A DNA stretch of 64,000 nt from Streptomyces sp. CC228A (GTDB taxonomy: Bacteria > Actinomycetota > Actinomycetes > Streptomycetales > Streptomycetaceae). The stretch spans positions 1 through 64,000 of the forward strand of contig NZ_JAJPUI010000014.1 in the NCBI RefSeq assembly GCF_021390935.1, written 5' to 3'. This document shows positions 53,096 to 62,055 of the stretch, piece by piece. Numbering within the stretch: position 1 is the stretch's first letter; each line of letters begins with the position of its first letter. A program made the position numbers and the translations under genes. Below the pieces are notes generated by a model. That model was given only the letters and a program-made list of their open reading frames with translations, did no database searches and was not told where the DNA came from.

Positions 53096-55627
53096 ATGTT
53101 CCGTACCGCTCTGCGCAATGTGCTCGCGCACAAGGCCAGGCTGCTGATGACCGTGCTCGCCGTGATGCTCGGTGTGGCCTTCGTCAGCGGCACCCTCGTC
53201 TTCACCGACACCCTCAACAACGCCTTCCGCAACCAGACCGCCAAGAGCTACGACGATGTCGCCGTCGCCGCGACCTCGTACGCCGATCCCGACAGCGCCA
53301 CCGAGGAGCCCGGCATATCCGAGGCCACACTCGGCAGGATCGAGGGGCTCGACGGCGTCGCCTCGGCCACCGGCCGCGTCCAGGGCTTCGCCGGCGTACC
53401 GGACGAGGACGGCAAGCTGATCGGCGTCGGCTGGTCCAACAAGGGCTCCAACTTCGCCCCCGGCGCGGACGGCAAGGACCCGCAGTACGCGTTCGTCGAC
53501 GGCGGCGGCCCGACCGGGGCCGGCCAGATCGCGCTCGACAAGGCGACCGCCGAGACCGGCGGCTACAAGGTCGGCGACTCCGTGCGGGTCGCCACCAACG
53601 GCCCGGTGAAGGAGTACACCCTGAAGGGTGTCTTCACCACCGACGACGGGGCCGTCACCGCAGGCGGCAGCCTGGTGCTGTTCGACACCGCGACCGCCCA
53701 GCAGCTGTTCCTCAAGCCCGGCTACTTCGGGGAGGTCACCGTCGTCGCCGCCGCGGGTGCCGACGACGGGAAGATCCTCGACGCGGTCGTGCCGCTGCTG
53801 CCCGACAACGCCGTGGCGCAGACCGGCCAGGCGCTCGCCGACCAGCAGGCCGAGCAGATCGAGGAGGGCCTCGGCGCGTTCAACCAGATCCTGCTGGGCT
53901 TCGCCGGCATCGCGCTCTTCGTCGGTGTCTTCCTCATCGCGAACACCTTCACGATGCTCGTCGCGCAGCGCACCAAGGAGGTCGCGCTGATGCGGGCCGT
54001 GGGCGCGTCCCGCAAGCAGATCACCCGGTCGGTGCTGATGGAGGCCGCCATCGTCGGCCTCGTCGCCGCCGCCGCCGGCTTCGCCCTGGGCATGGGCCTC
54101 GCGGTCGGGCTGCGCAGCGCCATGGCCGCCTTCGACCTGAAGGTGCCGGGCGGTCCGCTGGTGCTCTCCGCCACCCCGGTCGTCGCCGCCGTCGCCGTCG
54201 GCGTCCTCATCACGATGCTGGCCGCCTACCTGCCGGGCCGCCGCGCCGCGAAGATCCCGCCGGTCGCCGCGATGAACAGCATGCACGCCGCGCCGAGCCA
54301 GCGCTCCCTCGTCGTGCGCAACACCATCGGCGCGATCATCGCCGGCCTCGGCGGCGCCGTGGTCGTGCTGGGCGCGGTCAAGGGCAGCGAGGCGGGCCGC
54401 TGGCTCATCGCCGGGGGCGCGTTCCTCACCCTCATCGGCATGATCGTGCTGATCCCGCTGCTGTCCCGGCCCGTCATCGCGCTCATCCGCCCGCTGTTCG
54501 TCCGCCTCTTCGGCATCTCCGGCCGGCTCGCCGGGCTGAACGCGGTGCGCAACCCGCGCCGTACCGGCGCGACCGCCTCCGCCCTCGCGATCGGGCTCAC
54601 CCTGGTCACCGGGCTCTCGGTGATCGGTGTGACCGTCGGCCAGTCCATCGACCGGATGACCACCGACCAGATCAAGGCCGACTACATGGTCCAGATGGCC
54701 GGCGGCGGCTTCCTCGACCCGTCGGCGCTGACCGCCCTGGAGAAGGCGCCGGGCGTCGCCGCGGTCTCCCCGCAGCAGGCGGCCTACCTGGAGCTGGACG
54801 GCCACTTCGCGTCCGCGTCCGCCGTCACCGCCGGCGCCCTCGGGCAGGTGCTGCACGTCGAGACCGTCGACGGCTCCATGGACTCCCTCGCCCAGGGCCG
54901 GATCGCGGTCGCCGAGAAGACCGCGAAGGCGCGCGGCTGGAAGGTCGGCGACACTCTGAAGACCGTCTTCAACGACGACAAGAAGGGCGAGCTGACCGTC
55001 GGCGCCGTCTACAAGGACTCCGAGCTGCTCTCGCCGGTCGTCGTGGACACCTCCGTCGTCAACCCGCACGACGTGAAGCCGTACATCCCGCAGATCTACG
55101 TGAAGATGGACGGCGGCGAGTCCGCGGCCAACGAGAAGGCGCTGATCGGCGCGCTGGGCGACAACCCCGCGATGACCGTCCTGGACAAGAAGGACATCCG
55201 CGACCAGATCGGCGGCTTCATCAACATGATGCTGAACATCGTGTACGGGCTGCTGGGCATGGCCCTGCTGATCGCCGTGCTCGGTGTGGTCAACACGCTG
55301 GCGATGTCGGTCTTCGAGCGCCAGCAGGAGATCGGCATGCTCCGGGCGATCGGCCTCGACCGCCGCCGGGTGAAGCGGATGGTGCGTCTGGAGGCCGTGG
55401 TCATCTCGCTGTTCGGCGCGGTGGTCGGCATCGGTCTCGGCACGTTCCTCGGCTGGGCCGTCGGCGAGACCATCAAGGGCAGCCTGCCGGACTACGCGCT
55501 GGTGCTCCCGTGGGGCCGCATCGGGATCTTCCTGCTGCTGGCCGGCCTGGTCGGCGTCCTCGCCGCGATGTGGCCGGCGCGCAGCGCGGCCAGGCTGAAC
55601 ATGCTGAACGCGATCAAGGCCGAGTAG
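53096..55627 (+). CDS. ABC transporter permease, FtsX/MacB family
   Basis: An 843-residue permease with two FtsX modules. Helix 1 (about 16-38, RLLMTVLAVMLGVAFVSGTL) leads to a MacB periplasmic-core-like domain (about 40-250), then three helices (about 255-390, LLGFAGIALFVGVFLIANTF; VALMRAVGASRKQITRSVL coupling helix). A second unit follows: LVVRNTIGAIIAGLGGAVVV, another extracytoplasmic domain (about 530-710), and helices MLNIVYGLLGMALLIAVLGV with EIGMLRAIGLDRRRVKRMVR, ending LNMLNAIKAE. Substrate unknown; such systems export peptides, lipids or lipoproteins. It pairs with the preceding ATPase and ends at a clear terminator. Confidence 0.95.
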   Translation: MFRTALRNVLAHKARLLMTVLAVMLGVAFVSGTLVFTDTLNNAFRNQTAKSYDDVAVAATSYADPDSATEEPGISEATLGRIEGLDGVASATGRVQGFAGVPDEDGKLIGVGWSNKGSNFAPGADGKDPQYAFVDGGGPTGAGQIALDKATAETGGYKVGDSVRVATNGPVKEYTLKGVFTTDDGAVTAGGSLVLFDTATAQQLFLKPGYFGEVTVVAAAGADDGKILDAVVPLLPDNAVAQTGQALADQQAEQIEEGLGAFNQILLGFAGIALFVGVFLIANTFTMLVAQRTKEVALMRAVGASRKQITRSVLMEAAIVGLVAAAAGFALGMGLAVGLRSAMAAFDLKVPGGPLVLSATPVVAAVAVGVLITMLAAYLPGRRAAKIPPVAAMNSMHAAPSQRSLVVRNTIGAIIAGLGGAVVVLGAVKGSEAGRWLIAGGAFLTLIGMIVLIPLLSRPVIALIRPLFVRLFGISGRLAGLNAVRNPRRTGATASALAIGLTLVTGLSVIGVTVGQSIDRMTTDQIKADYMVQMAGGGFLDPSALTALEKAPGVAAVSPQQAAYLELDGHFASASAVTAGALGQVLHVETVDGSMDSLAQGRIAVAEKTAKARGWKVGDTLKTVFNDDKKGELTVGAVYKDSELLSPVVVDTSVVNPHDVKPYIPQIYVKMDGGESAANEKALIGALGDNPAMTVLDKKDIRDQIGGFINMMLNIVYGLLGMALLIAVLGVVNTLAMSVFERQQEIGMLRAIGLDRRRVKRMVRLEAVVISLFGAVVGIGLGTFLGWAVGETIKGSLPDYALVLPWGRIGIFLLLAGLVGVLAAMWPARSAARLNMLNAIKAE

Positions 55628-55655
55628 CCGCTGCCGCTCCCCGCGTACCGCAGGC

Positions 55656-55693
55656 CGAGGGCCGGGTTCCCGTTCACGGGAGCCCGGCCCTCG
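55656..55693 (+). terminator. terminator after the ABC permease
   Basis: 17-bp stem (one G-U) with loop TTCA; arms 55,656-55,672 and 55,677-55,693, about 30 bases past the stop. Confidence 0.9.
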
Positions 55694-55874
55694 TGCCGTA
55701 CGGGCCGGGCTCCCGCGCCGCCGACGCCGACGCGCCTGCGCCGCCGCCCAGGGTCGGCCGGTGCCGCGCTGCCAGGCGGGACGGGCCGCTCAGGCGGTCG
55801 GCGCGGTGCGGACCGCCGGTGCGGCGCCGCCGGCCCGGGCCGCGCCGTCAGTCCCCTGGCCGTCCGCCTCGACC

Positions 55875-55954
55875 GCGGCAGGCCGTCCCTTCCAGTGGCA
55901 GGCCGTCCCTTCCGGTGGCAGGCCGACTTTCCACGTGGCAGGCCGTCAGGCGGT
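55875..55954. repeat. 20-bp tandem repeat, three to four copies
   Basis: Units start at 55,875, 55,895, 55,915 and 55,935, each beginning G(T/C)GGCAGGCCG; the first two are nearly identical. The last copy overlaps the final codons of the cyclopropane synthase gene. Confidence 0.9.
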
Positions 55955-57256
55955 GACGCCACCACCCCAGGTGCGGCTGCGCAGCGGCATGCCGGAGGCG
56001 CCAGTGCCGGGACCCGCGGCGGGGGTCTTCACGGCGAGGATCTGGTTGACGCCGATCCGGCCCCGTTCGAACGACACGGCCGAGGCCGCCATGTAGAGCC
56101 GCCACACCCGGGCGCGGGCCGGGGACGTGAGGCGTACCGCCTCGTCCCAGCGGTCCTCCAGGCGTGCCACCCAGCGGCGGAGCGTCAGCGCGTAGTGCTC
56201 CCGCAGCGCTTCGAGGTCCCGGACCTCGAAACCGGCCTCCTCCAGCAGCGCGGTGGTGCGGCCCACGGGCGCGAGCTCCCCGTCGGGGAAGACGTACGCG
56301 TCGATGAACGGGTCGACGCGGTACGCTCCCTCGTCCGGCTCCGGGCGGCGGGAGATCTGGTGGTTGAGGAGCCGGCCGCCGGGCTTCAGCAGGCCGTACA
56401 GGGTGTCGGCGTACTGCCGGTAGGCGACCGCGCCGACGTGCTCGGCCATCCCGATCGACGAGATCGCGTCGTACGGCCCGTCGCGCACGTCCCGGTAGTC
56501 CTGTACGCGGATCTCGATCCGGTCCGCGAGCCCCTCGTCGGCGATCCGCTTGCGGGCGTATCCGGCCTGCTCGGTGCTGAGGGTGACACCGACGACGGTG
56601 ACGCCGTGGTGGCGGGCGGCGTGCAGGGCCATGGAGCCCCAGCCGCAGCCGACGTCGAGCAGCCGGTCGCCCTCCTTGAGGCCGAGCTTGCGGCAGACCA
56701 GTTCCATCTTGTCGTGCTGGGCGGTCTCCAGGGTGCCGCCCTCCGTCCAGTAGGCGCACGAGTAGACCATGGACGGGCCGAGGACGAGTGCGTAGAAGGC
56801 GTTGCCGACGTCGTAGTGGTGGCTGATCGCCCGCCGGTCCCGCCCTCTGGTGTGCAGCGGGCCGCGGCGGCGCCGGACCTCCTCGGCCGGCGGCGGGGGC
56901 GGCGGCCACGGGCCGGCCAGCCGCAGCAGTTCCGCGGCGGCCTCCCGGACCCGCGGGTCCCGCACGCTCGGCGCGGTGTGCGGCCCCTCCCAGACGGGGC
57001 CGGCGATACGGTCCAGCGCGTCGTACAGGTCGCCCTCGACGTCCAGGTCGCCGGCGACCCAGCCCCTGGCCAGGCCGAGTTCGCCCGGCTTCCACAGCAG
57101 CCGGCGCAGGGCGCGGCGGTGGCGGACGACCAGGACGGGCACGTCGCCGCCGGGCGGCCCCGCCTCGCTGCCGTCCCAGGCGCGGACCCGCAGGGGGAGC
57201 GGAACACCCGTCAGGTCCTCGGCGAGCGCGGCCAGCCGGGAAGCGGTGTCGGACAT
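55946..57256 (-). CDS. cyclopropane-fatty-acyl-phospholipid synthase family methyltransferase
   Basis: 436 residues. The N-terminal domain (about 1-135) has LRRLLWKPGELGLARGWVAG and DLDVEGDLYDALDRI. The catalytic domain has the family opening AISHHYDVGNAFYALVLGPS, then MVYSCAYWTEGG, SAM motif I GDRLLDVGCGWGSMALHAAR, VVGVTLSTEQAGYARKR, and the active-site region SSIGMAEHVGAVAYRQYADT with FIDAYVFPDGELAPV. It adds a methylene group from SAM to unsaturated phospholipid acyl chains at the membrane. ATG 57,256 follows GGAGG. Confidence 0.93.
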   Translation of the reverse strand: MSDTASRLAALAEDLTGVPLPLRVRAWDGSEAGPPGGDVPVLVVRHRRALRRLLWKPGELGLARGWVAGDLDVEGDLYDALDRIAGPVWEGPHTAPSVRDPRVREAAAELLRLAGPWPPPPPPAEEVRRRRGPLHTRGRDRRAISHHYDVGNAFYALVLGPSMVYSCAYWTEGGTLETAQHDKMELVCRKLGLKEGDRLLDVGCGWGSMALHAARHHGVTVVGVTLSTEQAGYARKRIADEGLADRIEIRVQDYRDVRDGPYDAISSIGMAEHVGAVAYRQYADTLYGLLKPGGRLLNHQISRRPEPDEGAYRVDPFIDAYVFPDGELAPVGRTTALLEEAGFEVRDLEALREHYALTLRRWVARLEDRWDEAVRLTSPARARVWRLYMAASAVSFERGRIGVNQILAVKTPAAGPGTGASGMPLRSRTWGGGVTA

Positions 57257-57587
57257 GGTGCACACCTCCATGACGCCATCGCAGGAAATGCTCAGCACCA
57301 ACGAAAACACCCCGGGCCGCAGGAAAGCAGTCCCCAAACCACGCGAAGTCGCAGCCCTCCGCACGCCACGCCCCGGAGCGCCGCGCCCCCGCACGCCCGG
57401 CTCACCGGGTCCCCGCACGCTCACCTTCACGCCCGCGCACGGGCCGCCCGCAGGTCGGAGCGATCGATCCCCCTCGGCGGCCGGCGCGGGCGGTCGTCCC
57501 GGGGCTGGTCCCGGCGGCACTCGCGGGGCCGGCAGGCGGTCGTCCCGGGGCTGGTGCGGGCGGCTCCTCCCGGCCTTCGGTCCGGAG

Positions 57588-57856
57588 GGTCGTCCCGGGG
57601 CCGGGCATGGGCGATCCTCCCCGGGCGCCGAGCGCGGGCGATCCCGCCAGGGCCGGGCGTGGGCGGTGCTGCCGGGGCGAGGCATGGGCGACCCTGCCGG
57701 GGCCGAGCACGGGCGATCCCGCCGGGGCAGGCGCGGGCGATCCCACCAGGGCCGGGTGTGGGCGGCCCTTCCCGGGCTCCGGGCGTGGACGCCCCTCCCC
57801 GGACGCCGAGCGTGAGCGATCCCGCCAGGGCCAGGTGTGGGCGGTGCTGGTGGGGG
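57588..57856. repeat. 25-bp minisatellite, about ten copies
   Basis: Units of 24-27 bases starting GGGCGATCC/GGGCGGTGC (e.g. 57,609, 57,636, 57,661, 57,686, 57,711) fill much of the 57,257-57,957 gap. Beyond the array I see no gene in that 700-base gap, only the start-side region of the cyclopropane synthase. Confidence 0.85.
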
Positions 57857-58020
57857 CGGTGCTGGTGGGGCCGGTCCGGGCGGTCCGGCGGGTCCGTTGC
57901 GGGTGCTGCCCGCGGGTGCCTCCGTACGCCGGCGCCCCGCCGGTCAGCGGCATGCAGCGGCCCGCGGGGGCTCCGTGAGGCGCCCGGGGGCCGGGGCGCC
58001 TCGGCGGCCGCGGGTACGCC

Positions 58021-58058
58021 GAAGGGCCGCCCGCACCACGGATGGCGGGCGGCCCTTC
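58021..58058 (-). terminator. terminator after ndh
   Basis: Perfect 14-bp stem (58,021-58,034 and 58,045-58,058) with a 10-base loop, starting 13 bases past the ndh stop. Confidence 0.9.
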
Positions 58059-58070
58059 AGAACGGCCGGA

Positions 58071-59450
58071 TCAGGAGGCCTTGGCCTTCTCCGGCTTCGC
58101 CGCCGCGGGCGCCGGCGCCGGCTTGGCCGCCTCGTAGAACTCCTCGCGCGGCGACTCGATCGCGCCGAGCGACACGACCTCGCGCTTCAGGAACATCGCG
58201 AGCGTCCAGTCCGCGAAGATGCGGATCTTGCGGTTCCAGGTCGGCATGGCCAGACCGTGGTAGCCGCGGTGCATGTACCAGGCGAGACGGCCCTTGAGCT
58301 TGATCTTCATCTTGCCCATGACGATCATCGCCACGCCCTTGTGCAGGCCGAGACCCGCGACGGCACCCTTGTTGGCGTGCTCGTACTCCTTCTGCGGGAA
58401 GCCCCGCATGCCGGAGACCACGTTGTCGCCGAGGACCTTGGCCTGGCGCAGCGCGTGCTGGGCGTTCGGCGGGCACCAGGCGTTCTCGTTGCCCGCCTTG
58501 CGGCCGACGAGGTCCGGGACCTGGGCGTTGTCGCCCGCGGCCCAGATGTAGTCGGTGCCCTTGACCTGGAGCGTCGGCTCGCAGTCGACGTGGCCGCGGG
58601 GGCCGAGCGGGAGGCCGAAGCGGGACAGCGCCGGGTTCGGCTTGACGCCGGCGGTCCACACGATGGTGTTGGAGTCGACCTCCAGGCCGTTCTTCAGCAC
58701 CACGTGGCCGTCGACGCAGGAGTCCATGGAGGTGTTGAGGTAGACCTCGATGCCGCGGCCCTCAAGGTGCTCCCTGCCCCACGTGCCGAGCTTGGGGCCG
58801 ACCTCGGGGAGGATCTTGTCGGCGGCGTCCACCAGGACGAAGCGCATGTCCTCTCGGGACACGTTCTTGTAGTACTTGGCGGCGTCGCGGGCCATGTCCT
58901 CGACCTCGCCGATGGTCTCCGCACCCGCGAAGCCACCGCCGACGAAGACGAAGGTCAGCGCCCTGCGGCGGACCTCCTCGTCGGTGGTCGAGTCGGCCTT
59001 GTCGAGCTGCTCCAGCACGTGGTTGCGCAGGCCGATGGCCTCCTCGATGCCCTTCATGCCGATGCCCTGCTCGGCGAGGCCGGGGATCGGGAAGGTGCGG
59101 GAGACCGCGCCCAGCGCGACGACCAGGTAGTCGAACGGCAGCTCGTACGCCTCGCCCACGAGCGGGGCGATCGTCGCGACCTTCCGGTCCTGGTCGATGG
59201 TGGTGACCCGGCCGGTGAGGACCTCGGCCTTGGGCAGCACGCGTCGCAGCGGGACGACGACGTGCCGCGGCGAGATGCTGCCGGCGGCGGCTTCGGGGAG
59301 GAAGGGCTGGTACGTCATGTACGAGCGCGGGTCGACGACCGTGACGGTCGCCTCGCCGTAGCGCATCTTCTTCAGGATGCGGCGAGCTGCGTACAGGCCT
59401 ACGTACCCACCGCCTACTACGAGGATCCTGGGACGCTCCGTGGTGCTCAT
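58071..59450 (-). CDS. ndh: type II NADH dehydrogenase (NAD(P)/FAD oxidoreductase)
   Basis: A 459-residue monotopic flavoprotein that passes electrons from NADH to the quinone pool without pumping. The FAD-binding Rossmann motif is ILVVGGGYVGLYAARRILKK, the NADH-binding one FVFVGGGFAGAETIGEVEDM, and the second FAD contact YIWAAGDNAQVPDL. The C-terminal half has the amphipathic membrane-binding region (GRLAWYMHRGYHGLAMPTWN, KIRIFADWTLAMFLKREVVS), followed by an Ala/Pro/Lys tail. It starts at ATG 59,450. A Rex-like operator lies 320 bases upstream, consistent with redox control by NADH/NAD+ ratio. Confidence 0.93.
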   Translation of the reverse strand: MSTTERPRILVVGGGYVGLYAARRILKKMRYGEATVTVVDPRSYMTYQPFLPEAAAGSISPRHVVVPLRRVLPKAEVLTGRVTTIDQDRKVATIAPLVGEAYELPFDYLVVALGAVSRTFPIPGLAEQGIGMKGIEEAIGLRNHVLEQLDKADSTTDEEVRRRALTFVFVGGGFAGAETIGEVEDMARDAAKYYKNVSREDMRFVLVDAADKILPEVGPKLGTWGREHLEGRGIEVYLNTSMDSCVDGHVVLKNGLEVDSNTIVWTAGVKPNPALSRFGLPLGPRGHVDCEPTLQVKGTDYIWAAGDNAQVPDLVGRKAGNENAWCPPNAQHALRQAKVLGDNVVSGMRGFPQKEYEHANKGAVAGLGLHKGVAMIVMGKMKIKLKGRLAWYMHRGYHGLAMPTWNRKIRIFADWTLAMFLKREVVSLGAIESPREEFYEAAKPAPAPAAAKPEKAKAS

Positions 59451-59977
59451 GCCATCGAGTATCCACCCCCATCCGAGGGGTCGCTCGTGCGCCCCTTCAC
59501 AAGGTCCGACGCGACCTCTGCTACACTGCGCCGCCCACGTGACCGATGTCATGGCACGGGCCGGGAACCACGGTGTGACGGAAGACGTTGTCCACCTCCC
59601 CCTCACCCCCCGTGAACTGGCCCGGAGAGGTCTTGGCAACCGCGGAGGGGCCCTTCGGTTCACCCGTCGGAAACCCGCTTCCGCTTACGGAACACGGGCG
59701 TGAAGCGGCCCTGACAGGTGATCGCAAGGGCCTCCATGACCCCGACGACCCCCTTCAGGGCCCTTTTCCTTGTGAAGAACTTCACGAACCTTTTCCGACG
59801 GGCCGTCGGACGGGGGTCAGTACCCCTTTCCCATGGCTGGCGGGCACCCCTGCGGCAGGCCGCGCACGTGTAAGACCACACCGGGGGCGCCGACGCCGGG
59901 GACACCGGCAGGGGGTGCCCCCGACCCGCCCGCCGGTGCCGGGCGGACGCCGCCGCCCCGCGTTCCTCCCCCGCCCC
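59451..59977. other. non-coding gap upstream of ndh
   Basis: About 525 bases between the ppx stop and the ndh start on the same strand. It holds a Rex-like site at 59,771-59,786 and otherwise no supported gene; a long untranslated leader for ndh is possible. Confidence 0.45.
59771..59786. promoter_or_regulatory. candidate Rex operator
   Basis: TGTGAAGAACTTCACG matches the Streptomyces Rex operator pattern TGTGAA-N4-TTCACA at 11 of 12 fixed positions. Upstream of ndh this fits known redox regulation. Confidence 0.6.
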
Positions 59978-60892
59978 CTACACCAGCGAGAGGGCGATCC
60001 CGTCCAGGATGTCGTGTTCGGACACGACCACCTCGCGGGCGCCGACCCGCTCCATGACCTCCCGCAGGACCAGCGCCCCGGCGATGATCACGTCGACCCG
60101 GCCCGGGTGGATGACCGGGATCGCGGCGCGCTCGTCGTGGGTCATGGCCAGGAGCCGGTCGGTGACCTCCGCGACCTGCTCGGCGGAGATGCGGGAGCCG
60201 TGGATGACCGAGGAGTCGTACGCCTCCAGGCCCAGGGCGACGGCCGCGACCGTCGTCACCGAGCCGGCGAGGCCCACCAGCGTGTCCGCCTCGCGCAGCG
60301 GCACGGTCTGCTCGGCCAGGTCCAGGGCGGCCCGGACGTCGGCGCTGATCGCCGCCACCTCGTCCCGCGACGGCGGGTCGGTCCGCACGTGGCGCTCCGT
60401 CAGGCGGACGCAGCCGATGTCCACCGAGCGGGCCGCCCGCGCGTGTTCCGTGCCGACCACGAACTCGGTGGAGCCGCCGCCGATGTCCACGACGAGGTAG
60501 GTGTCGGTGCCGTCGAGCTCCTTGGTGGCGCCCGTGAAGGAGAAGTCGGCCTCCTGGTCGCCGGTGACCACCTCGGGCTCGACGCCCAGGATGTCGCGCA
60601 CGCCGCGGACGAAGTCGTCGCGGTTCTCCGCGTCCCGGGACGCGGAGGTCGCCACGAAGCGGAGCTTCTGCGCGCCGAGTTCCTCGATGACGGCGGCGTA
60701 CTCGCGGCAGGCCGCGAAGGTGCGCTCCAGCGCCTCGGGCGCCAGCCGGCCCGTGCGGTCCACGCCCTGCCCGAGGCGGACGATCGTCATCCGGCGGTCG
60801 AGGTCGACGACCTCGTCGGTCTCCGGGTCCACGTCCGCCACGAGCAGGCGGATGGAGTTGGTGCCGCAGTCGACGGCCGCCACACGCGTCAC
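59978..60892 (-). CDS. Ppx/GppA-family exopolyphosphatase
   Basis: 304 residues of the ASKHA-fold phosphatases that degrade polyphosphate or pppGpp. Motifs: AVDCGTNSIRLLVADV (phosphate 1), RFVATSASRDAENRDDFVRG, VVTGDQEADFSFTGATKEL, TYLVVDIGGGSTEFVVGTEH (phosphate 2), VGLAGSVTTVAAVALGLEAY and VSEHDILDGIALSLV. It is the short two-domain type common in actinobacteria, without the C-terminal HD domain. GTG 60,892 overlaps the DUF501 stop (GTGA) and has AGAGGGGGG upstream, so the genes are coupled. Confidence 0.95.
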   Translation of the reverse strand: MTRVAAVDCGTNSIRLLVADVDPETDEVVDLDRRMTIVRLGQGVDRTGRLAPEALERTFAACREYAAVIEELGAQKLRFVATSASRDAENRDDFVRGVRDILGVEPEVVTGDQEADFSFTGATKELDGTDTYLVVDIGGGSTEFVVGTEHARAARSVDIGCVRLTERHVRTDPPSRDEVAAISADVRAALDLAEQTVPLREADTLVGLAGSVTTVAAVALGLEAYDSSVIHGSRISAEQVAEVTDRLLAMTHDERAAIPVIHPGRVDVIIAGALVLREVMERVGAREVVVSEHDILDGIALSLV

Positions 60893-61428
60893 CGTGCGCC
60901 CCCCTCTTCCGCGCGGTCCACCTGGACGCACGGGCCCTTCGCCCACCACTCCGGGAGCATGGCGAGGGCCTCGTCGCCCAGCGGGTTCACGCCGGGGCCC
61001 GCCACCAGGGAGTGGGCCACCAGGACGTGCAGGCACTTCACGCGGTCGGGCATGCCGCCGGCGCTGGGGAAGCCCTCCAGGACCTCGATGGCGTCGCGGC
61101 GGGCGAGGTAGTCCTCGTGCGCGGCGCGGTAGGCGGCGGCGAGTTCCGGGTCCTGCTCCAGCCGCTCCGTCATCTCCTTCATGACGCCGTTCGCCTCCAG
61201 CGTGCCGATCGCCGAGTTGGCGCGGGGGCACGTGAGGTAGTACGTCGTCGGGAAGGGCGTGCCGTCGGGGAGCCGGGGGGCGGTCTCCACCACGTCGGGC
61301 TCGCCGCAGGGGCAGCGGTGCGCGATGGCCCGCAGGCCGCGCGGCGGGCGGCCGAGCTGTTCCTTGAACGCCGCGACGTCGGCCTCGGTCGGCTCGGTGC
61401 GTTCGGTCTGCGGAGGGGGCGTTTCCAT
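60889..61428 (-). CDS. DUF501 domain protein
   Basis: 179 residues matching the actinobacterial DUF501 family: FKEQLGRPPRGLRAIAHRCP, CGEPDVVETAPRLPDGTPFP, TTYYLTCPRANSAIGTLEAN, GVMKEMTERLEQDPELAAAY and PDRVKCLHVLVAHSLVAGPG. Conserved Cys/His residues suggest metal binding, unproven. It is regularly found between divIC and ppx, as here. The stop overlaps the ppx start. Function unknown. Confidence 0.93.
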   Translation of the reverse strand: METPPPQTERTEPTEADVAAFKEQLGRPPRGLRAIAHRCPCGEPDVVETAPRLPDGTPFPTTYYLTCPRANSAIGTLEANGVMKEMTERLEQDPELAAAYRAAHEDYLARRDAIEVLEGFPSAGGMPDRVKCLHVLVAHSLVAGPGVNPLGDEALAMLPEWWAKGPCVQVDRAEEGGAR

Positions 61429-61463
61429 GCCTGCCTTGTGCCTGCCTTGTTCCTGTGGGCGTA

Positions 61464-61940
61464 CTAGCGGTCCTGCTGGACGGCGCGGTCGACGCCGTCC
61501 CAGACGTTCGAGTACCAGGGCCGGCCGCTGCCTTCCTGGTCCTGGCGGCGCTCGGGCGCCGCCTCGGGGTCGTTCATGGTGAAGGCGGTCTCGCCGGGCA
61601 TCACGTAGTGCAGGTGCTCGCGGGCGAGGCGCCGGATGTAGGCGTCGTCCTGGAGGCGGGCCTTCTCGTCGCGCAGCTCCTCGACGCGGGCCGCGGCCTC
61701 CTCGGCGAGCCGCTCCTGCTCGGCGATCTCGCCGCGCTGGGAGACGTACTGCCGCATCGGGTAGGCGAGCGCCACGATCATCGAGCAGACGACGAGGGCG
61801 AGGAACGCGGCCCGGCCGGTGAGCCGGGAGCGGCGCGCCTGGCGGCGGTTCTGGGAGCGGTAGACGCGGGCGGCGGTCTGCTCGCCCAGCAGCCGCAGCC
61901 TGGTCGCGGTGGAGAACCGGTCCCGGTTCTGCGTCGCCAT
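61464..61940 (-). CDS. divIC: septum formation initiator, DivIC/FtsL family
   Basis: 158 residues: a basic cytoplasmic head (RDRFSTATRLRLLGEQTAAR), one membrane helix (about 45-63, AAFLALVVCSMIVALAY), a coiled coil (about 68-105, REIAEQERL-type heptads, VEELRDEKARLQDDAYI) and the conserved YIRRLAREHLHYVMPGET-like motif of DivIC proteins, then an acidic tail. Such proteins join FtsL and FtsQ in the divisome. GGAGGAG precedes the ATG. It lies between enolase and DUF501 on the same strand. Confidence 0.93.
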   Translation of the reverse strand: MATQNRDRFSTATRLRLLGEQTAARVYRSQNRRQARRSRLTGRAAFLALVVCSMIVALAYPMRQYVSQRGEIAEQERLAEEAAARVEELRDEKARLQDDAYIRRLAREHLHYVMPGETAFTMNDPEAAPERRQDQEGSGRPWYSNVWDGVDRAVQQDR

Positions 61941-61975
61941 CGGCTCGCTCCTCCTTCGCCCCCACGTACACGTAC

Positions 61976-62045
61976 GACGTCCCCGGACACGGTACGGGAC
62001 CGTGGCCGGGGACGTCCGCGAACCACCGGGTCAGCGGACCCGGTG
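61976..62045 (-). terminator. double terminator after enolase
   Basis: Two hairpins past the eno stop: a near one (62,024-62,032 with 62,037-62,045, loop AGCG) and a far 18-bp one with one mismatch (61,976-61,993 with 61,999-62,016). Confidence 0.85.
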
Positions 62046-62055
62046 CCCGCCGCGC

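Noticed and set aside
59588..61111. 507-codon plus-strand frame over ppx and DUF501
   Set aside because: Antisense to two well-supported coupled genes; no signal for initiation.
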